From assembly GCA_019239425.1 (NCBI GenBank), contig JAFAZX010000027.1, forward strand, positions 1 through 64,000: DNA of 64,000 bases, written 5' to 3'. The notes under the pieces were generated by a model, which worked only from the letters and a program-made list of their open reading frames with translations, did no database searches and was not told the origin of the DNA. Position 1 is the stretch's first letter. Every line of letters begins with the position of its first letter. The DNA is from Acidobacteriota bacterium (GTDB lineage: Bacteria; Acidobacteriota; Blastocatellia; Pyrinomonadales; Pyrinomonadaceae). A program made the position numbers and the translations under genes. Positions 10,226-24,329 of the stretch are shown here, piece by piece.

Positions 10226-11430
10226 TCGTTCTCAATCGGCAAGTGCGGCTGCTCAAGCCCGACTGTCGGGGGGCAGTGGAGACAAAGGACGTTGTGAGCC
10301 GCATGACCCAACCACCTGTGAACTTCCCTGCGCATCAGCTTGACGTAATCCGGGTTTACGTCAAAGAGCACAAATCGCCGCCCCGTTTTAGCGGCGGCGG
10401 CGCCGACCGTCCCGGAGCCCGCAAAGGGGTCTAATACAACGTCGCCCTTGAATGAATAGTAGTGAATGACTTTCTGCGCAAGTTCGAGGGGGAACGCAGC
10501 CGGGTGTTCGGAGTTCGTTTTCGGGTTGATGCGCCAGACATTCGTGCGTTCGTAGTCATCGCCGACCTTTGAGGCGGCGAGGGCCTCTTTATCCGGATGG
10601 TTGCGAATGTGCCAGTCGATCAGTAAGTCCGTACGCTTACGGTAAACCAGCACGTACTCGGTCACGGGCACAGTCTTATACTGAAGGGGGTTTCGGTCGG
10701 CCGCAAAGCGCCGGCCCCGGCCCGTAGCCCAGCCTGCCCCTTCAGGCTTCATCCAGATGATGTCGTCAATGAAGTCGTAACCCTCCTCGACAAAAATGCG
10801 GTGAAGGTCGAATGGAACAGCGATGCGCTTCGACGACTCGTTCCTGCTGGCGCGGCGGAGCAGCACCGGCGCGCAGTTGATGACGAAAAAGCGCCCCTCG
10901 TTTAAAACCCTGTGGGTGCGCTTGATGACCTGGCGCATCTTGAAGAGGTACTGTTCGTACTCCTCGTAATCACTGTATTCCGGGCGAGCGTTAAAGTAAG
11001 GCGGTGACGTGAACACCAAATCGACCGAAGCGGCGGGCATTTCGTCAATCAGTTCCGCGCTGTCCCCCAACCCTATGGTGTTCCGAAGCGGCGAGACGGG
11101 GTAGGTCAAATCACGCCTTTTTTTTGTAAGCTGCGATTCGTCCTTCTTCAGAAGACGCGCTTCCAGCATTTCCGGCCTTGTCGTTTTTTCAAGCAGTATT
11201 TCCGTCGTGTAGGCGTCTATGACGACTTCGCCAATTTTAGAGCCGCCCGTGGCAGGCAGCAGGGGGATGCGCCAGATGTGATAGCGGTCATCGACTTCGG
11301 GCAAACCTAACCCGACAACCTTGCCGAGTTCTATTTCGGCGAGCCACGTCTGTGTTATCTCTTTGGCTTGGGCGACAGTGGTGACAAGATAGTTCCGCGC
11401 TTCAGCTACCAGCGGCTTCCTTCGCGTCAT
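10222..11430 (-). CDS. DNA (cytosine-N4-type) methyltransferase
   Basis: TSPPYF catalytic motif and DPFAGSGTVGAAA SAM motif. Confidence 0.88.
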   Translation of the reverse strand: MTRRKPLVAEARNYLVTTVAQAKEITQTWLAEIELGKVVGLGLPEVDDRYHIWRIPLLPATGGSKIGEVVIDAYTTEILLEKTTRPEMLEARLLKKDESQLTKKRRDLTYPVSPLRNTIGLGDSAELIDEMPAASVDLVFTSPPYFNARPEYSDYEEYEQYLFKMRQVIKRTHRVLNEGRFFVINCAPVLLRRASRNESSKRIAVPFDLHRIFVEEGYDFIDDIIWMKPEGAGWATGRGRRFAADRNPLQYKTVPVTEYVLVYRKRTDLLIDWHIRNHPDKEALAASKVGDDYERTNVWRINPKTNSEHPAAFPLELAQKVIHYYSFKGDVVLDPFAGSGTVGAAAAKTGRRFVLFDVNPDYVKLMRREVHRWLGHAAHNVLCLHCPPTVGLEQPHLPIENE

Positions 11431-11589
11431 GAGGTAAGTAACTCCATCCGTCGGGTCGTTGCTTGGTAACGGTGGCGGCCGAGTTCGGCGGTGCGTGTGA
11501 CCCGCTCATGATTACCAATTTCGCCCGAGACCGCAAGCTCCTCGACTAATTTTCCTATAACACCGACTTGCGAGATGGGATAAGGCCCC

Positions 11590-11745
11590 TCCTCGCCGGG
11601 AGCGCGGGCATCCCTGCCCGCTATCGTGCTTGAGCACGCTGACCGTCTAACTTTTCACCTCAACGTTGAGGTTTAAAGTCTCTCAGCTTTCGCGCCTGCG
11701 GCGCTCAGGCGGGCAGGGATGCCCGCGCTCCCAGCTTTTAGGGGC
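11590..11745. repeat. intergenic inverted repeat, family G (GGGAGCGCGGGCATCCCTGCCCGC)
   Basis: Second copy at 59755-59912 sharing CTCAACGTTGAGG and CTCTCAGCTTTCGCG. Confidence 0.85.
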
Positions 11746-11773
11746 CTTATTTTATTCTGCGAGTCGGTATAAG

Positions 11774-11849
11774 CACAGAAACACGAAGACACAGAGGGAC
11801 AGCTTGGGGCCAATGGCTCAACAAGCTGGCCTCTGTGTCTCTGTGGTTG
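11774..11849. repeat. intergenic inverted repeat, family D variant (ACACAGAGG/CCTCTGTGT)
   Basis: Related copies at 22986, 36793, 58701. Confidence 0.75.
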
Positions 11850-11857
11850 ACCGACCT

Positions 11858-14803
<2,946 letters not shown>

Positions 14804-15009
14804 TATTCTCTCTCAAAAGAAGCTCGGCCCGGCGGACTACACCCGCACGGCTGCCCCTTCGCCGGGACGCTTAAGACGGGTGAATTTCTACAGCAAGAGA
14901 TTACCCTTCATCTTAAGTTCGCCCCCCGCAATCGTCAAGCAAGCCCCTCCGCGATACAATGACGCGCCTGGAGGCCAGACTTTGGAGACGGTTCTCGTCA
15001 AGGAAGAGA

Positions 15010-15872
15010 TGGAGAGGCCGGCCGAGGCCGTCGTCGGATCGTCGGCGTGTCCGGAGTGCGGCGAACCCATCCCCGAGCGGTTCTGCACGCGCTGCGGCGA
15101 GAAGCGCGTCGAGGCGCGCGACTACACGCTCCGACACTTCCTCGCCGAAGCGCTCAACGTCTTCGCCAGCCTCGAATCGCCCGTCCCGCGCAGCTTCTTC
15201 GCGCTTCTCTTCCGGCCGGGGCTCCTCACGTCGGAATACCTCGCCGGGCGGCGCAAGCGCTACCTGAAGCCGCTGCAACTCTTCGTCTTCTGCAACGTCA
15301 TCTTCTTCTTCGCGCAGACGTTCACGGGCTTCAACACGCTGACCACGCCGCTCCGCGTCCATCTCACGGGGACGCCATACATGCAGACCGCGCGGCGCAT
15401 GGTGTCGGAGGAGATCGAGAGCCGGAAGATCTCCTTCGATGATTACGCGACGCGCTTTGACACCACCATCCAGAACCAGGCCAAGACGCTCGTCATCCTG
15501 ATGGTGCCCCTGTTCGCGTTCGCCCTGCTCGCGCTCTACTGGCGGCGGCACGTCTTCGTCGAGCACCTCGTCTTCGCGACGCACTTCTACGCGGCCTTCC
15601 TGCTGCTCCTCCTCGCCCTGCACTTCGTCGTCGGCCCGACCTTCCGCTTCGCGCGGCGCTACGGCGTCACATGGAACCCCAACTACGACGCTCTCGTCAC
15701 CTTCATCCTCCTCGCCGTCTACGGCGGCTACCTCTACGTGGCGCAGCGGCGGGTCTACGGCGAGGGGCGCGCCCCGACCATGCTCAAGTGCCTGACGCTG
15801 GTGCTGGCGGTGGCCGCCATCGCGATGGCCTACCGGCTCGTGCTCTTCTTCACAGCTTTCTACACGGTCTAA
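15010..15872 (+). CDS. DUF3667-type membrane protein
   Basis: CPECGEPIPERFCTRCGEKR zinc ribbon plus TM helices. Confidence 0.7.
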
Positions 15873-15996
15873 TGTTTGCCGCCGCCTCCGGCGATTTGTT
15901 ATATTTGGCGCACTTTAGCGAAGCAGCCGTAAAGAGTGTCGGGGTAATCTCTCGGAGAGAGATTTGAGAGTTGTATTCCGCTTGGAGGTTTGAGGA

Positions 15997-16395
15997 ATGC
16001 CGAAGAAGCAGCCGGAAGATTTCAGGTACCTGAGCAACGACCCGAACGTCGCGCCCGACCCGGACATCGAGGAGTTCATGGAGGAGGAGATCGCGCGCGC
16101 GCCGAAAGACCCCGGCCAGCTCGCGCAGCGCCTGCGCAACAACACGGCCGCGTCGCCGCTCGATGCGGGCGGCGACCTCGACGCCGCGTGGGAGGACGTC
16201 AACGACAGCGGCACCGAGTCGGTCGCGGGCGACAACCCGACCCCCGACCAGTCCGACGTGGAGGAGAACGCGCACGCCGTCGGCGTCAACTTCGAGGACA
16301 ACCAGGAGCTCGACCTCCACGACCAGCTCGAACGCCGCGACCGCCGCCGCTTCGAACTCGACCCGCGCTCGAAGACCGAAGACGACACGATCTAA
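15997..16395 (+). CDS. hypothetical acidic protein
   Basis: 132 aa ORF after an RBS-like GGAGG. Confidence 0.6.
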   Translation: MPKKQPEDFRYLSNDPNVAPDPDIEEFMEEEIARAPKDPGQLAQRLRNNTAASPLDAGGDLDAAWEDVNDSGTESVAGDNPTPDQSDVEENAHAVGVNFEDNQELDLHDQLERRDRRRFELDPRSKTEDDTI

Positions 16396-16407
16396 GGCGA
16401 AAGGCAG

Positions 16408-16494
16408 GTGTTGGGTGCTGGGTGCTGGGTTTTAGGTGTTGGGTAAGAGCCGTCTTTTACCCAACACCTAAAACCTAACACCCAACACCCTCTT
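16408..16494. repeat. intergenic inverted repeat, family C (GGTGTTGGGTGCTGGGT)
   Basis: Inverted arms between convergent genes; copies at 41480, 47148, 56411, 57667. Confidence 0.85.
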
Positions 16495-16499
16495 TTGCT

Positions 16500-17177
16500 T
16501 TAGCGAGCGAAGTTTGCCCGCGGCGCAAGCGTGGCGCGTTTGATGATGATCTTTTCGGCGGGGTTCTCGTTGTAGGGGGCGGGGCGCGTGGGGGCGTTGG
16601 CGATGGTGTCGACGTTGTTCATGCCTTCGACGACCTTGCCGAAGACCGTGTACTGCGCGTCCCACTGCGGCACGCGGCGGAGCGTGACGTAGAACTGGCT
16701 GTTGGCCGAGTCCACGCTCTGCGCGCGCGCCGCGCCGACGACGCCGCGGTCGAAGGGGACGTCGCTAAACTCGGCCGGCAGGTCTTCGTACGGCGAGCCG
16801 CCGAGCCCGTCGTTCGCGGGGTCTTCGTCCTTCGAGTTCGGGTCGCCGCCCTGCACGACGCCCGTCCGCGGGTTGACGCGGTGGAAGGCCGTGCCGTCGT
16901 AGAAGCCCTCGCGGACGAGCCGCTTGAAGCGCTCGACCATCTTCGGCGCGACGTTCGGGTAGAGCTCGATCACGACGCGTCCGTAGGAGTAGCCGCCCGA
17001 CTCGACTTCGAGCACGACCGCCTCCGCGTCCGCCTCCGGCTTCACGCCCCGCGTGACCTTCGTGCCGCCCGGCGCCTCCGCCTCGTCGTATACCTTCTCC
17101 TGCGCCCCGCCGCCGCACGCGACGAAAGAGGCCGCGAACGCCGTCAACAATACCGACCTGAGAAATTCTCGCGTCAT
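16500..17177 (-). CDS. peptidyl-prolyl cis-trans isomerase (cyclophilin type), lipoprotein
   Basis: YDGTAFHRVNPRTGVVQGGDPNSKD; lipobox FVACGGG. Confidence 0.93.
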   Translation of the reverse strand: MTREFLRSVLLTAFAASFVACGGGAQEKVYDEAEAPGGTKVTRGVKPEADAEAVVLEVESGGYSYGRVVIELYPNVAPKMVERFKRLVREGFYDGTAFHRVNPRTGVVQGGDPNSKDEDPANDGLGGSPYEDLPAEFSDVPFDRGVVGAARAQSVDSANSQFYVTLRRVPQWDAQYTVFGKVVEGMNNVDTIANAPTRPAPYNENPAEKIIIKRATLAPRANFAR

Positions 17178-17626
17178 TAAAAAAGCTTCCTGCTGTCTAA
17201 GAGAATCGTGACGGGGCCGTCGTTGACCAGCTCGACCTCCATCATCGCCTGGAAACTGCCGGTCTCGACGCGCGCGCCGCGGGCGCGCGCCTCCGCGACG
17301 AAGAACTCGTAGAGGGGCCGGGCCAGCTCCGGCGGCGCGGCGTCGAACCACGAAGGCCGTCGCCCTTTGCGCACGTCGCCGTAGAGCGTGAACTGCGAGA
17401 CCGCGAGCAGCGCGCCGCCCGCCTCATCAAGAGAAAGATTCATGCGCCCCCCCGCGTCCTCGAAGACGCGGAGGTTCAGAATCTTCTCCACGAGGTAGAC
17501 GGCGTCCGCCTCCCCGTCTTCGCGCCCGACGCCGAGCAGCACGAGCAGCCCCGGCCCGATCTCGCCGACCGTCTCGCCCCCGACCCGCACGGACGCGCGG
17601 CTCACCCTCTGCAGTACGGCCCTCAT
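17177..17626 (-). CDS. dtd: D-aminoacyl-tRNA deacylase
   Basis: [33 protein letters not shown]...[17 protein letters not shown]. Confidence 0.97.
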   Translation of the reverse strand: MRAVLQRVSRASVRVGGETVGEIGPGLLVLLGVGREDGEADAVYLVEKILNLRVFEDAGGRMNLSLDEAGGALLAVSQFTLYGDVRKGRRPSWFDAAPPELARPLYEFFVAEARARGARVETGSFQAMMEVELVNDGPVTILLDSRKLF

Positions 17627-17636
17627 CGCGGCCCGC

Positions 17637-18686
17637 CTACTGTAGGACGAAGTTGTACGTGATGACGCCGGAGACCTTGACCGGCATCCCCGAGAGCAGC
17701 GTCGGCGTGAAGCGCGCCGCGCGCGCCGCGTCTTCCGCCGCCTTCGCGAGAATCGGGTGGCCGCACAGCGCCTTCGCCTTGACGACCTTCCCCGACTCGT
17801 CCACGAGAATCTGGACGACCACCATCCCCGAAACCCCCTGCGTCTTCGCGCCCAGCGGGTACGAAGGCTGCGGCTTGGTGATGGCCTTGCCGTTGAGCAC
17901 GCCGCCGCCCTCCGCCACCGTCTCGCCGCGCGCCTCGCGCTCCTTACGCTCGCGCTCCGACTTCAGGAACTCCGCGTACTCGTCCGGCTTCTCCAGCTTC
18001 CAGATGACCTTGCCGAGCTGCCCCTGCAACTCCTTCGTGTCGCCCGCGTCGGGGCTCATGAGCGGGCAGTAGTACTTGTTGAGCCGCTCCGCCGTCTGCA
18101 CGTCCGCCTTGAGCGGCTGCTGTTCGAGAATCGTGAATGCGCGGACGAGGAAGGCGTAAGCCGGCTCCCTTTCGCGGCGCAGGAGGTTCACGTCCGCGAG
18201 GTTCAGCAGGGTCGTGACGAGGCTCGGACTCTCCTTGCCGTGTGCCCTCTCCTTGATGTCGAGCGCGCGTTGCAGGTACGGCTCGCCCTCTTTTAACTTC
18301 CCGTCGTTCACGCGCATCAGCCCGAGCTGCGTGTCGAGGTCGGCGGCGAAGTCAGTCTCGGCGACGCCGCGCTTCTCCGCCACGGCGAGCGCGCGCGTGA
18401 AGAGCGGTTCGGCCTCCTTGTAGTTGCCCCTGCGCGCGTAGACGTTGCCGAGGTTGGCGAGCGCGTAGGCGACCTTCAGGTCTTCCCCGCCGAGCGCCTT
18501 CTCCCGCAGTTCGACCACGCGCTTCGCGACCGGGAGGGCTTCGTCGTACTTCCCCTCCCGGTAGAGTTTCAAGACCTCCGCGTTCAGGCGGTCGGCCTCC
18601 GCGGCGTCGCCCGCGTTCTGCGCCGCGGCGGCGGGGCCGAGCGTCAACAGAATCAGGATGAGCAGGACGAGGTTGAACTTCGACAT
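17637..18686 (-). CDS. TPR protein with C-terminal TonB-family domain
   Basis: TPR repeats, [28 protein letters not shown]. Confidence 0.85.
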   Translation of the reverse strand: MSKFNLVLLILILLTLGPAAAAQNAGDAAEADRLNAEVLKLYREGKYDEALPVAKRVVELREKALGGEDLKVAYALANLGNVYARRGNYKEAEPLFTRALAVAEKRGVAETDFAADLDTQLGLMRVNDGKLKEGEPYLQRALDIKERAHGKESPSLVTTLLNLADVNLLRREREPAYAFLVRAFTILEQQPLKADVQTAERLNKYYCPLMSPDAGDTKELQGQLGKVIWKLEKPDEYAEFLKSERERKEREARGETVAEGGGVLNGKAITKPQPSYPLGAKTQGVSGMVVVQILVDESGKVVKAKALCGHPILAKAAEDAARAARFTPTLLSGMPVKVSGVITYNFVLQ

Positions 18687-18699
18687 CGTCGTCGGCCTT

Positions 18700-19314
18700 T
18701 CAGAAGAGGTTCGGCAGAAGGAGGAAGTAGCCGTTGAGCATCAGGAGCGTCGCCGCCGCGCCGACGACGAGCGAGAGGCGCAGGACGTGGCGCGAGCCGG
18801 CGAGGATGGAGACCGAGGCGAGCACGATGGCGATCTGGAAGAGCGCCTCGGAGAAGTCGAAGTTCGGGTCCTGCTTCGACGCGCGCTCGCGTTGCGCCTC
18901 GAAGTCCTTGGCGCGCGCGGTGAGCTGCTTGCGCCCCTCGCCCTTCAGAGGGTTTTCGGGGTCGTCCTTGTCCGGCTCGTCGTCGTAGCGCGCGGCCGTC
19001 GAGCGGTACTCTTCGACCTTCTTCTCGACGAAGTCGCGCGCGTCCGGCGGCATGTTCGGGTTGGCGCGCACGTCCGCTTCGAGTTGGTCGGCGGCGACCT
19101 TGAGGGCGGTCTGGCGGATGCTCTTGGCCTGGTAGAAGGCCCACGTGTCGCTGGCGTGGATGTTGTGGTTCGCCACGTCCTCGGCCGCGTTGCCGCCGCC
19201 GAGGCTCGTGATGGCGAGGAGCATCGCCATGAAGGCGATGATGAGGGCGGCGCGGTTCTTGAACTTTTCGTCGGCGCTCTCGCGCGCCTCGGCTATCTGC
19301 TCGGCTGCTTCCAT
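18700..19314 (-). CDS. DUF4337-type membrane protein
   Basis: NRAALIIAFMAMLLAITSLGGGNAAEDVANHNIHASDTWAFYQAKSIRQT. Confidence 0.75.
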   Translation of the reverse strand: MEAAEQIAEARESADEKFKNRAALIIAFMAMLLAITSLGGGNAAEDVANHNIHASDTWAFYQAKSIRQTALKVAADQLEADVRANPNMPPDARDFVEKKVEEYRSTAARYDDEPDKDDPENPLKGEGRKQLTARAKDFEAQRERASKQDPNFDFSEALFQIAIVLASVSILAGSRHVLRLSLVVGAAATLLMLNGYFLLLPNLF

Positions 19315-19356
19315 CTGTGTGTCCGGAGTCTCTTCCTTCGGCCCGCGCGGGCACGC

Positions 19357-20139
19357 TCACTGGATGACGAAGCGGTAGATGATGACGCTGCTAACCCTGA
19401 CCGGCTTGCCGTTGACGAGAGTCGGGTTGAAGGTCGCGCGGCGCGCGGCCTCGGCGCCCGCCTTGTTGAAGATTTGCGAGGAGCAGTCGAGCGGGGCCAC
19501 TTCGACGACTTTGCCCGCCTCGTCGATGGTGATGCGCAGGATCGCCGCGCCGCGCGCGCGAGCGTCCAGTGCCTCCCCCGGGTACTTCGGCTGCGGCTTG
19601 CTCAGAAGCTCGCCGCCCTTCAGCTCGGCCTTGTCGGGTGAGAGCTTGTACCCTTGCTCCAACACCGAGTCCTCCACAAGGAGCCGGTGGATACGTTTGA
19701 CCAGTTCGACGTTTGGCTTCTCTTTCATGTCCGAGGCGTCCAGGCATGTGAAGAGTTCGAGCGCCTCCCGCTCGTGCGGCAGCGGAGCCCCGGGGTGCTT
19801 CTCGCGCAGTGCGACGAGGCGCGTCATGGCATTTCTTGCTTTTGACACGTCGCGGCGCACGGCCAGTATGTTGGCGAGGTTCATCAAAGCCATGCCGACC
19901 TGCGGCGAGTCGGGGCCGAACTGGCGCTCCGCTGCCTCGACCGCCGCCTGCGCGAGTTTCGCGGCCTCTTCGTACTTCTTCGCGCCGTAAAGCTCGCGGA
20001 CGCGCTTGTTGATTGAGTCAAGGTCTTCGGCCACGGCCGGCTGTCCCTGCGGCTGTTGTCGCACGAAGGGCGCGGGCTTCACCGCCCCGGCGATGACGAA
20101 GGCGGAGAGTATGAGTGTGAAGGCTGCCAGCAGTCTCAT
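19357..20139 (-). CDS. TPR protein with C-terminal TonB-family domain
   Basis: Same architecture as 17637-18686. Confidence 0.8.
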   Translation of the reverse strand: MRLLAAFTLILSAFVIAGAVKPAPFVRQQPQGQPAVAEDLDSINKRVRELYGAKKYEEAAKLAQAAVEAAERQFGPDSPQVGMALMNLANILAVRRDVSKARNAMTRLVALREKHPGAPLPHEREALELFTCLDASDMKEKPNVELVKRIHRLLVEDSVLEQGYKLSPDKAELKGGELLSKPQPKYPGEALDARARGAAILRITIDEAGKVVEVAPLDCSSQIFNKAGAEAARRATFNPTLVNGKPVRVSSVIIYRFVIQ

Positions 20140-20165
20140 TGACTTTCTTTCCCGCCCGCGCGCGG

Positions 20166-20882
20166 CTACTTCTTCGGGGGCATGCTCGGGCGAATCTCGA
20201 CGCGGCTGGGGAGGCTGCGCCGGTCGTGCCGGAGGAGGTCGACGACCACGCGCGCGATGTCTTCCGGTTGCAGTTGCCAGGCGTTCTCTTCGCTCACGGT
20301 GCCGCCGCCGAACTCCGTGTTGACGGAGCCGGGCATGACGTAAGAGACCTTGATTCGGTCGTGCCTGACCTCCTGCATCAAAGCCTCGCTGAAGCCGTTG
20401 AGCGCGAACTTCGAGGCGTTATAGGTGGCCATCCGCGGGTGCGGGTTCGCGCCGGCGAGCGAGGAGACGTTGATGATGTAGCCGCCGCCGCGCTTCTTCA
20501 TCTCCGGGATGGCGGCGCGGCAGCCGTAGAAGACGCCGAAGAGGTTCGTCTCGAGCACGGCCCGAAACTCCTCGGGCGAAGTCTCCTCGACGAGCTTGTG
20601 CAGGCCGACGCCCGCGTTGTTGACGAGCACGTCGACGCCGCCGAACTCTTCGACCGCGTGCGCGACGAGGGCCTCGACCTCCTCGTAGACGCGCACGTCG
20701 CACGCCGCGCCGGTCGCCGAAGCGCCCATGCCCTCAAGCTCGCGCACCGTCTGCTTAACTTCGTCGACGTTGCGCGCGCCGACGCAGACGTTCAAGCCCT
20801 CCTCGGCCAGAGCCTCCGCGATGGCGCGCCCGATGCCCTTCGTCCCGCCCGTGACGACTGCTGTCTTCCCCTTGTAGTCCAT
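20166..20882 (-). CDS. SDR family oxidoreductase
   Basis: VVTGGTKGIGRAIA, NNAGVG, YNASK. Confidence 0.93.
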   Translation of the reverse strand: MDYKGKTAVVTGGTKGIGRAIAEALAEEGLNVCVGARNVDEVKQTVRELEGMGASATGAACDVRVYEEVEALVAHAVEEFGGVDVLVNNAGVGLHKLVEETSPEEFRAVLETNLFGVFYGCRAAIPEMKKRGGGYIINVSSLAGANPHPRMATYNASKFALNGFSEALMQEVRHDRIKVSYVMPGSVNTEFGGGTVSEENAWQLQPEDIARVVVDLLRHDRRSLPSRVEIRPSMPPKK

Positions 20883-20890
20883 CTTGAAAA

Positions 20891-22366
20891 CTACTCCGCC
20901 TTCAGCTTCTCTTTCAAAAGCTCGTTGACGACCTTCGGGTTGGCCTTGCCCTTCGAAGCCTTCATCACCTGGCCGACGAAGAAGCCGAAGAGCGCCTCCT
21001 TGCCGCCGCGGTAGGCCGCGAGCTGCTGCGGGTTGGAGGCCAACACGTCCGAGACGATCTTCTCGATCTCACCCGCGTCCGAGACCTGCGCGAGCCCGAG
21101 CTCTTCGATGGTCTGGTCGGCGCCCTTGCCCGACTTGAACATCTCGGCCAGCACGTCCTTGCCCTGCTTGCCGCTGATGCGCCCCTCTTCGACGGCGCGG
21201 ACGAGCGCGGCCAGCTCCTCGGGCGAGACGGGCGAGGCGTCGGCCGAGACGTCCGCCGCGTCCAGCTCGCGCAGCAGCTCGCCCTTCAGCCAGTTGGCCG
21301 CGCCGCGCGGGTTCGAAGCTTTGGCCGCGCGCTCGTAGAAGTCCGCCAGCGCCGAGTCGCGCACGAAGAGCGAGGCGTCGCTGAAGGAGAGTTCGTACTG
21401 CTCCGTGAAGCGCCTGCGCCGCGCGTCAGGCAGCTCCGGCATCGACGAGCGAACCTGCTCCACCCACTCGGCCGTGACCTTCAGGGGCTGCAAGTCCGGC
21501 TCGGGGAAGTAGCGGTAGTCGTGCGCCTCCTCCTTCGAGCGCATCACGCGCGTCTGCCCCGCGCGCTCGTCCCAGAGGCGCGTCTCCTGCGTGACCTTCC
21601 CGCCCGACTCGATGAGCGCGACCTGGCGCTCAATCTCGAATTCGATGGCGCGCTGCATGAAGCGCACCGAGTTCAGGTTCTTCAGCTCGACCTTCGTCCC
21701 GAACTTCTCTTCGCCGACCCTGCGCACAGAGACGTTCGCCTCGCAGCGCAGGTTCCCCTTCTCCATGTCGGCCTCGCTCGCTCCCACCCACTGCAAGGCG
21801 CGGCGGACGTGGTTGACGTAGTCGTAAGCCTCCCACGAAGTGCGGAAGTCCGGCTCGGTCACGATCTCGGCCAGGGGCGTGCCGGCGCGGTTGAGGTCGA
21901 TGTAGGAGTAGCGCTCGGTCTCGGGCAGCCCCTCGTGTACGTTCTTGCCCGCGTCCTCTTCGAGGTGGAGGCGCGTGATGCGTATCTGCATCGGCCGCCA
22001 CTCGCGCGCGTGCCCGCCCTCGTCGCGCTCGGCCGTCATGATTTCGAGCAGGCCCTTCTCCGAGAACGGCCGGTCGTACTGCGAAATCTGGTAGCCCTTC
22101 GGCAAGTCCGGGTAGAAGTAGTTCTTCCGCGCGAAGATCGAGACCTCGTTGACGTGCAGGCCCAGAGAGAGCGCCGCGCGCGCACCCAGCTCGACCGCGC
22201 GCCGGTTGAGCACGGGCAGCGAGCCGGGCAGGCCCAGACAGACCGGGCACGTGTTCGAGTTCGGCTCATCCCCGAAGCGCGTCGAGCAGCCGCAGAAAAT
22301 CTTCGACTCCGTGTTCAGCTGCGCGTGTATCTCAAGGCCGATGACGGCCTCCCATCCTTCTTTCAT
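20891..22366 (-). CDS. gatB: Asp-tRNA(Asn)/Glu-tRNA(Gln) amidotransferase subunit B
   Basis: WEAVIGLEIHAQLNTESKIFCGCSTRFG; CPVCLGLPGSLPVLN. Confidence 0.97.
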   Translation of the reverse strand: MKEGWEAVIGLEIHAQLNTESKIFCGCSTRFGDEPNSNTCPVCLGLPGSLPVLNRRAVELGARAALSLGLHVNEVSIFARKNYFYPDLPKGYQISQYDRPFSEKGLLEIMTAERDEGGHAREWRPMQIRITRLHLEEDAGKNVHEGLPETERYSYIDLNRAGTPLAEIVTEPDFRTSWEAYDYVNHVRRALQWVGASEADMEKGNLRCEANVSVRRVGEEKFGTKVELKNLNSVRFMQRAIEFEIERQVALIESGGKVTQETRLWDERAGQTRVMRSKEEAHDYRYFPEPDLQPLKVTAEWVEQVRSSMPELPDARRRRFTEQYELSFSDASLFVRDSALADFYERAAKASNPRGAANWLKGELLRELDAADVSADASPVSPEELAALVRAVEEGRISGKQGKDVLAEMFKSGKGADQTIEELGLAQVSDAGEIEKIVSDVLASNPQQLAAYRGGKEALFGFFVGQVMKASKGKANPKVVNELLKEKLKAE

Positions 22367-22601
22367 AATTTGTTAGTAGGCAGTATTGGGCTTCGCAAAC
22401 TCGGCGAGTATAACAAAGGCCAAACGGCCGCCTCAACAACGGCCCCTTCGTAAAAATCCGTACACCGTTCCGACACGTACTGTTATAGAATGCGTTCGCT
22501 CGTTCCCAGGTTCAAGGCCGCGGCCGTCGCCTGCGGCCGTGTACACCCGAAGGGGGGCGGCCCCCTCTCCACCTTTCTTCCCAAGGAGGAACAACTGAGT
22601 C

Positions 22602-22979
22602 ATGGCCAAAACAGTCTGTAAGATTCTGGGCGTGGTGTTCATTCTGGTGGGATTGGTCGGCTTCGTCTCGCCGGGATTTCTCGGCACCCACCTCAGCACG
22701 ACGCACAACCTCGTGCACCTGATCTCCGGCGCCGTCGCGCTCTACTTCGGGTTCGCCGGGACGCTCTCGGCCGCGCGCCTCTTCTGCATCGTCTTCGGGA
22801 TCGTCTACTTGCTGCTCGGGGTGGCGGGCTTCCTCCTCGGCACCGGCGAAGACCGCATGTTCGAGGCGCTCGCCGCGCTCGGCCTGCACCTCGGCACGAT
22901 GGATCACCTCGTCCACATCCTGCTCGGCGTCGTCTTCCTCATCGGCGGCTTCCTGACGAAAGCCGACATCGCAGACTAA
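22602..22979 (+). CDS. DUF4383-type small membrane protein
   Basis: Four TM segments, HNLVHLISGAVALYFGF. Confidence 0.7.
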   Translation: MAKTVCKILGVVFILVGLVGFVSPGFLGTHLSTTHNLVHLISGAVALYFGFAGTLSAARLFCIVFGIVYLLLGVAGFLLGTGEDRMFEALAALGLHLGTMDHLVHILLGVVFLIGGFLTKADIAD

Positions 22980-22985
22980 GCTTCA

Positions 22986-23057
22986 ACCACAGAGACACAG
23001 AGACACAGCTTAAAGAGATAATCTCGACAAGCTGTGTCTCTGTGTCTCTGTGGTTAA
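22986..23057. repeat. intergenic inverted repeat, family D
   Basis: ACCACAGAGACACAGAGACACAG ... inverted. Confidence 0.85.
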
Positions 23058-23158
23058 TTCCGGCTTTCTATCCCCCCGGCGGTTGCTCGCCCCGCCCCGC
23101 TCCCTTAAGATAGCCCTTCTTTTTTAATGCAAGACTTCCGAGGAGATTCATACCGCCA

Positions 23159-24198
<1,040 letters not shown>

Positions 24199-24217
<19 letters not shown>

Positions 24218-24329
24218 GGGAGGGCGTCGGCGAAACTCAAAAGGAGGGATGACGAGAGACGCGCGGTCTTTCGTCATCCCTCCTTACTTTGTCTGACCGA
24301 CGCCCTCCCTCACGGTCGGGCTTCTGCCT
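24199..24329. repeat. intergenic inverted repeat, family A
   Basis: Arms match 4216-4309. Confidence 0.85.
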
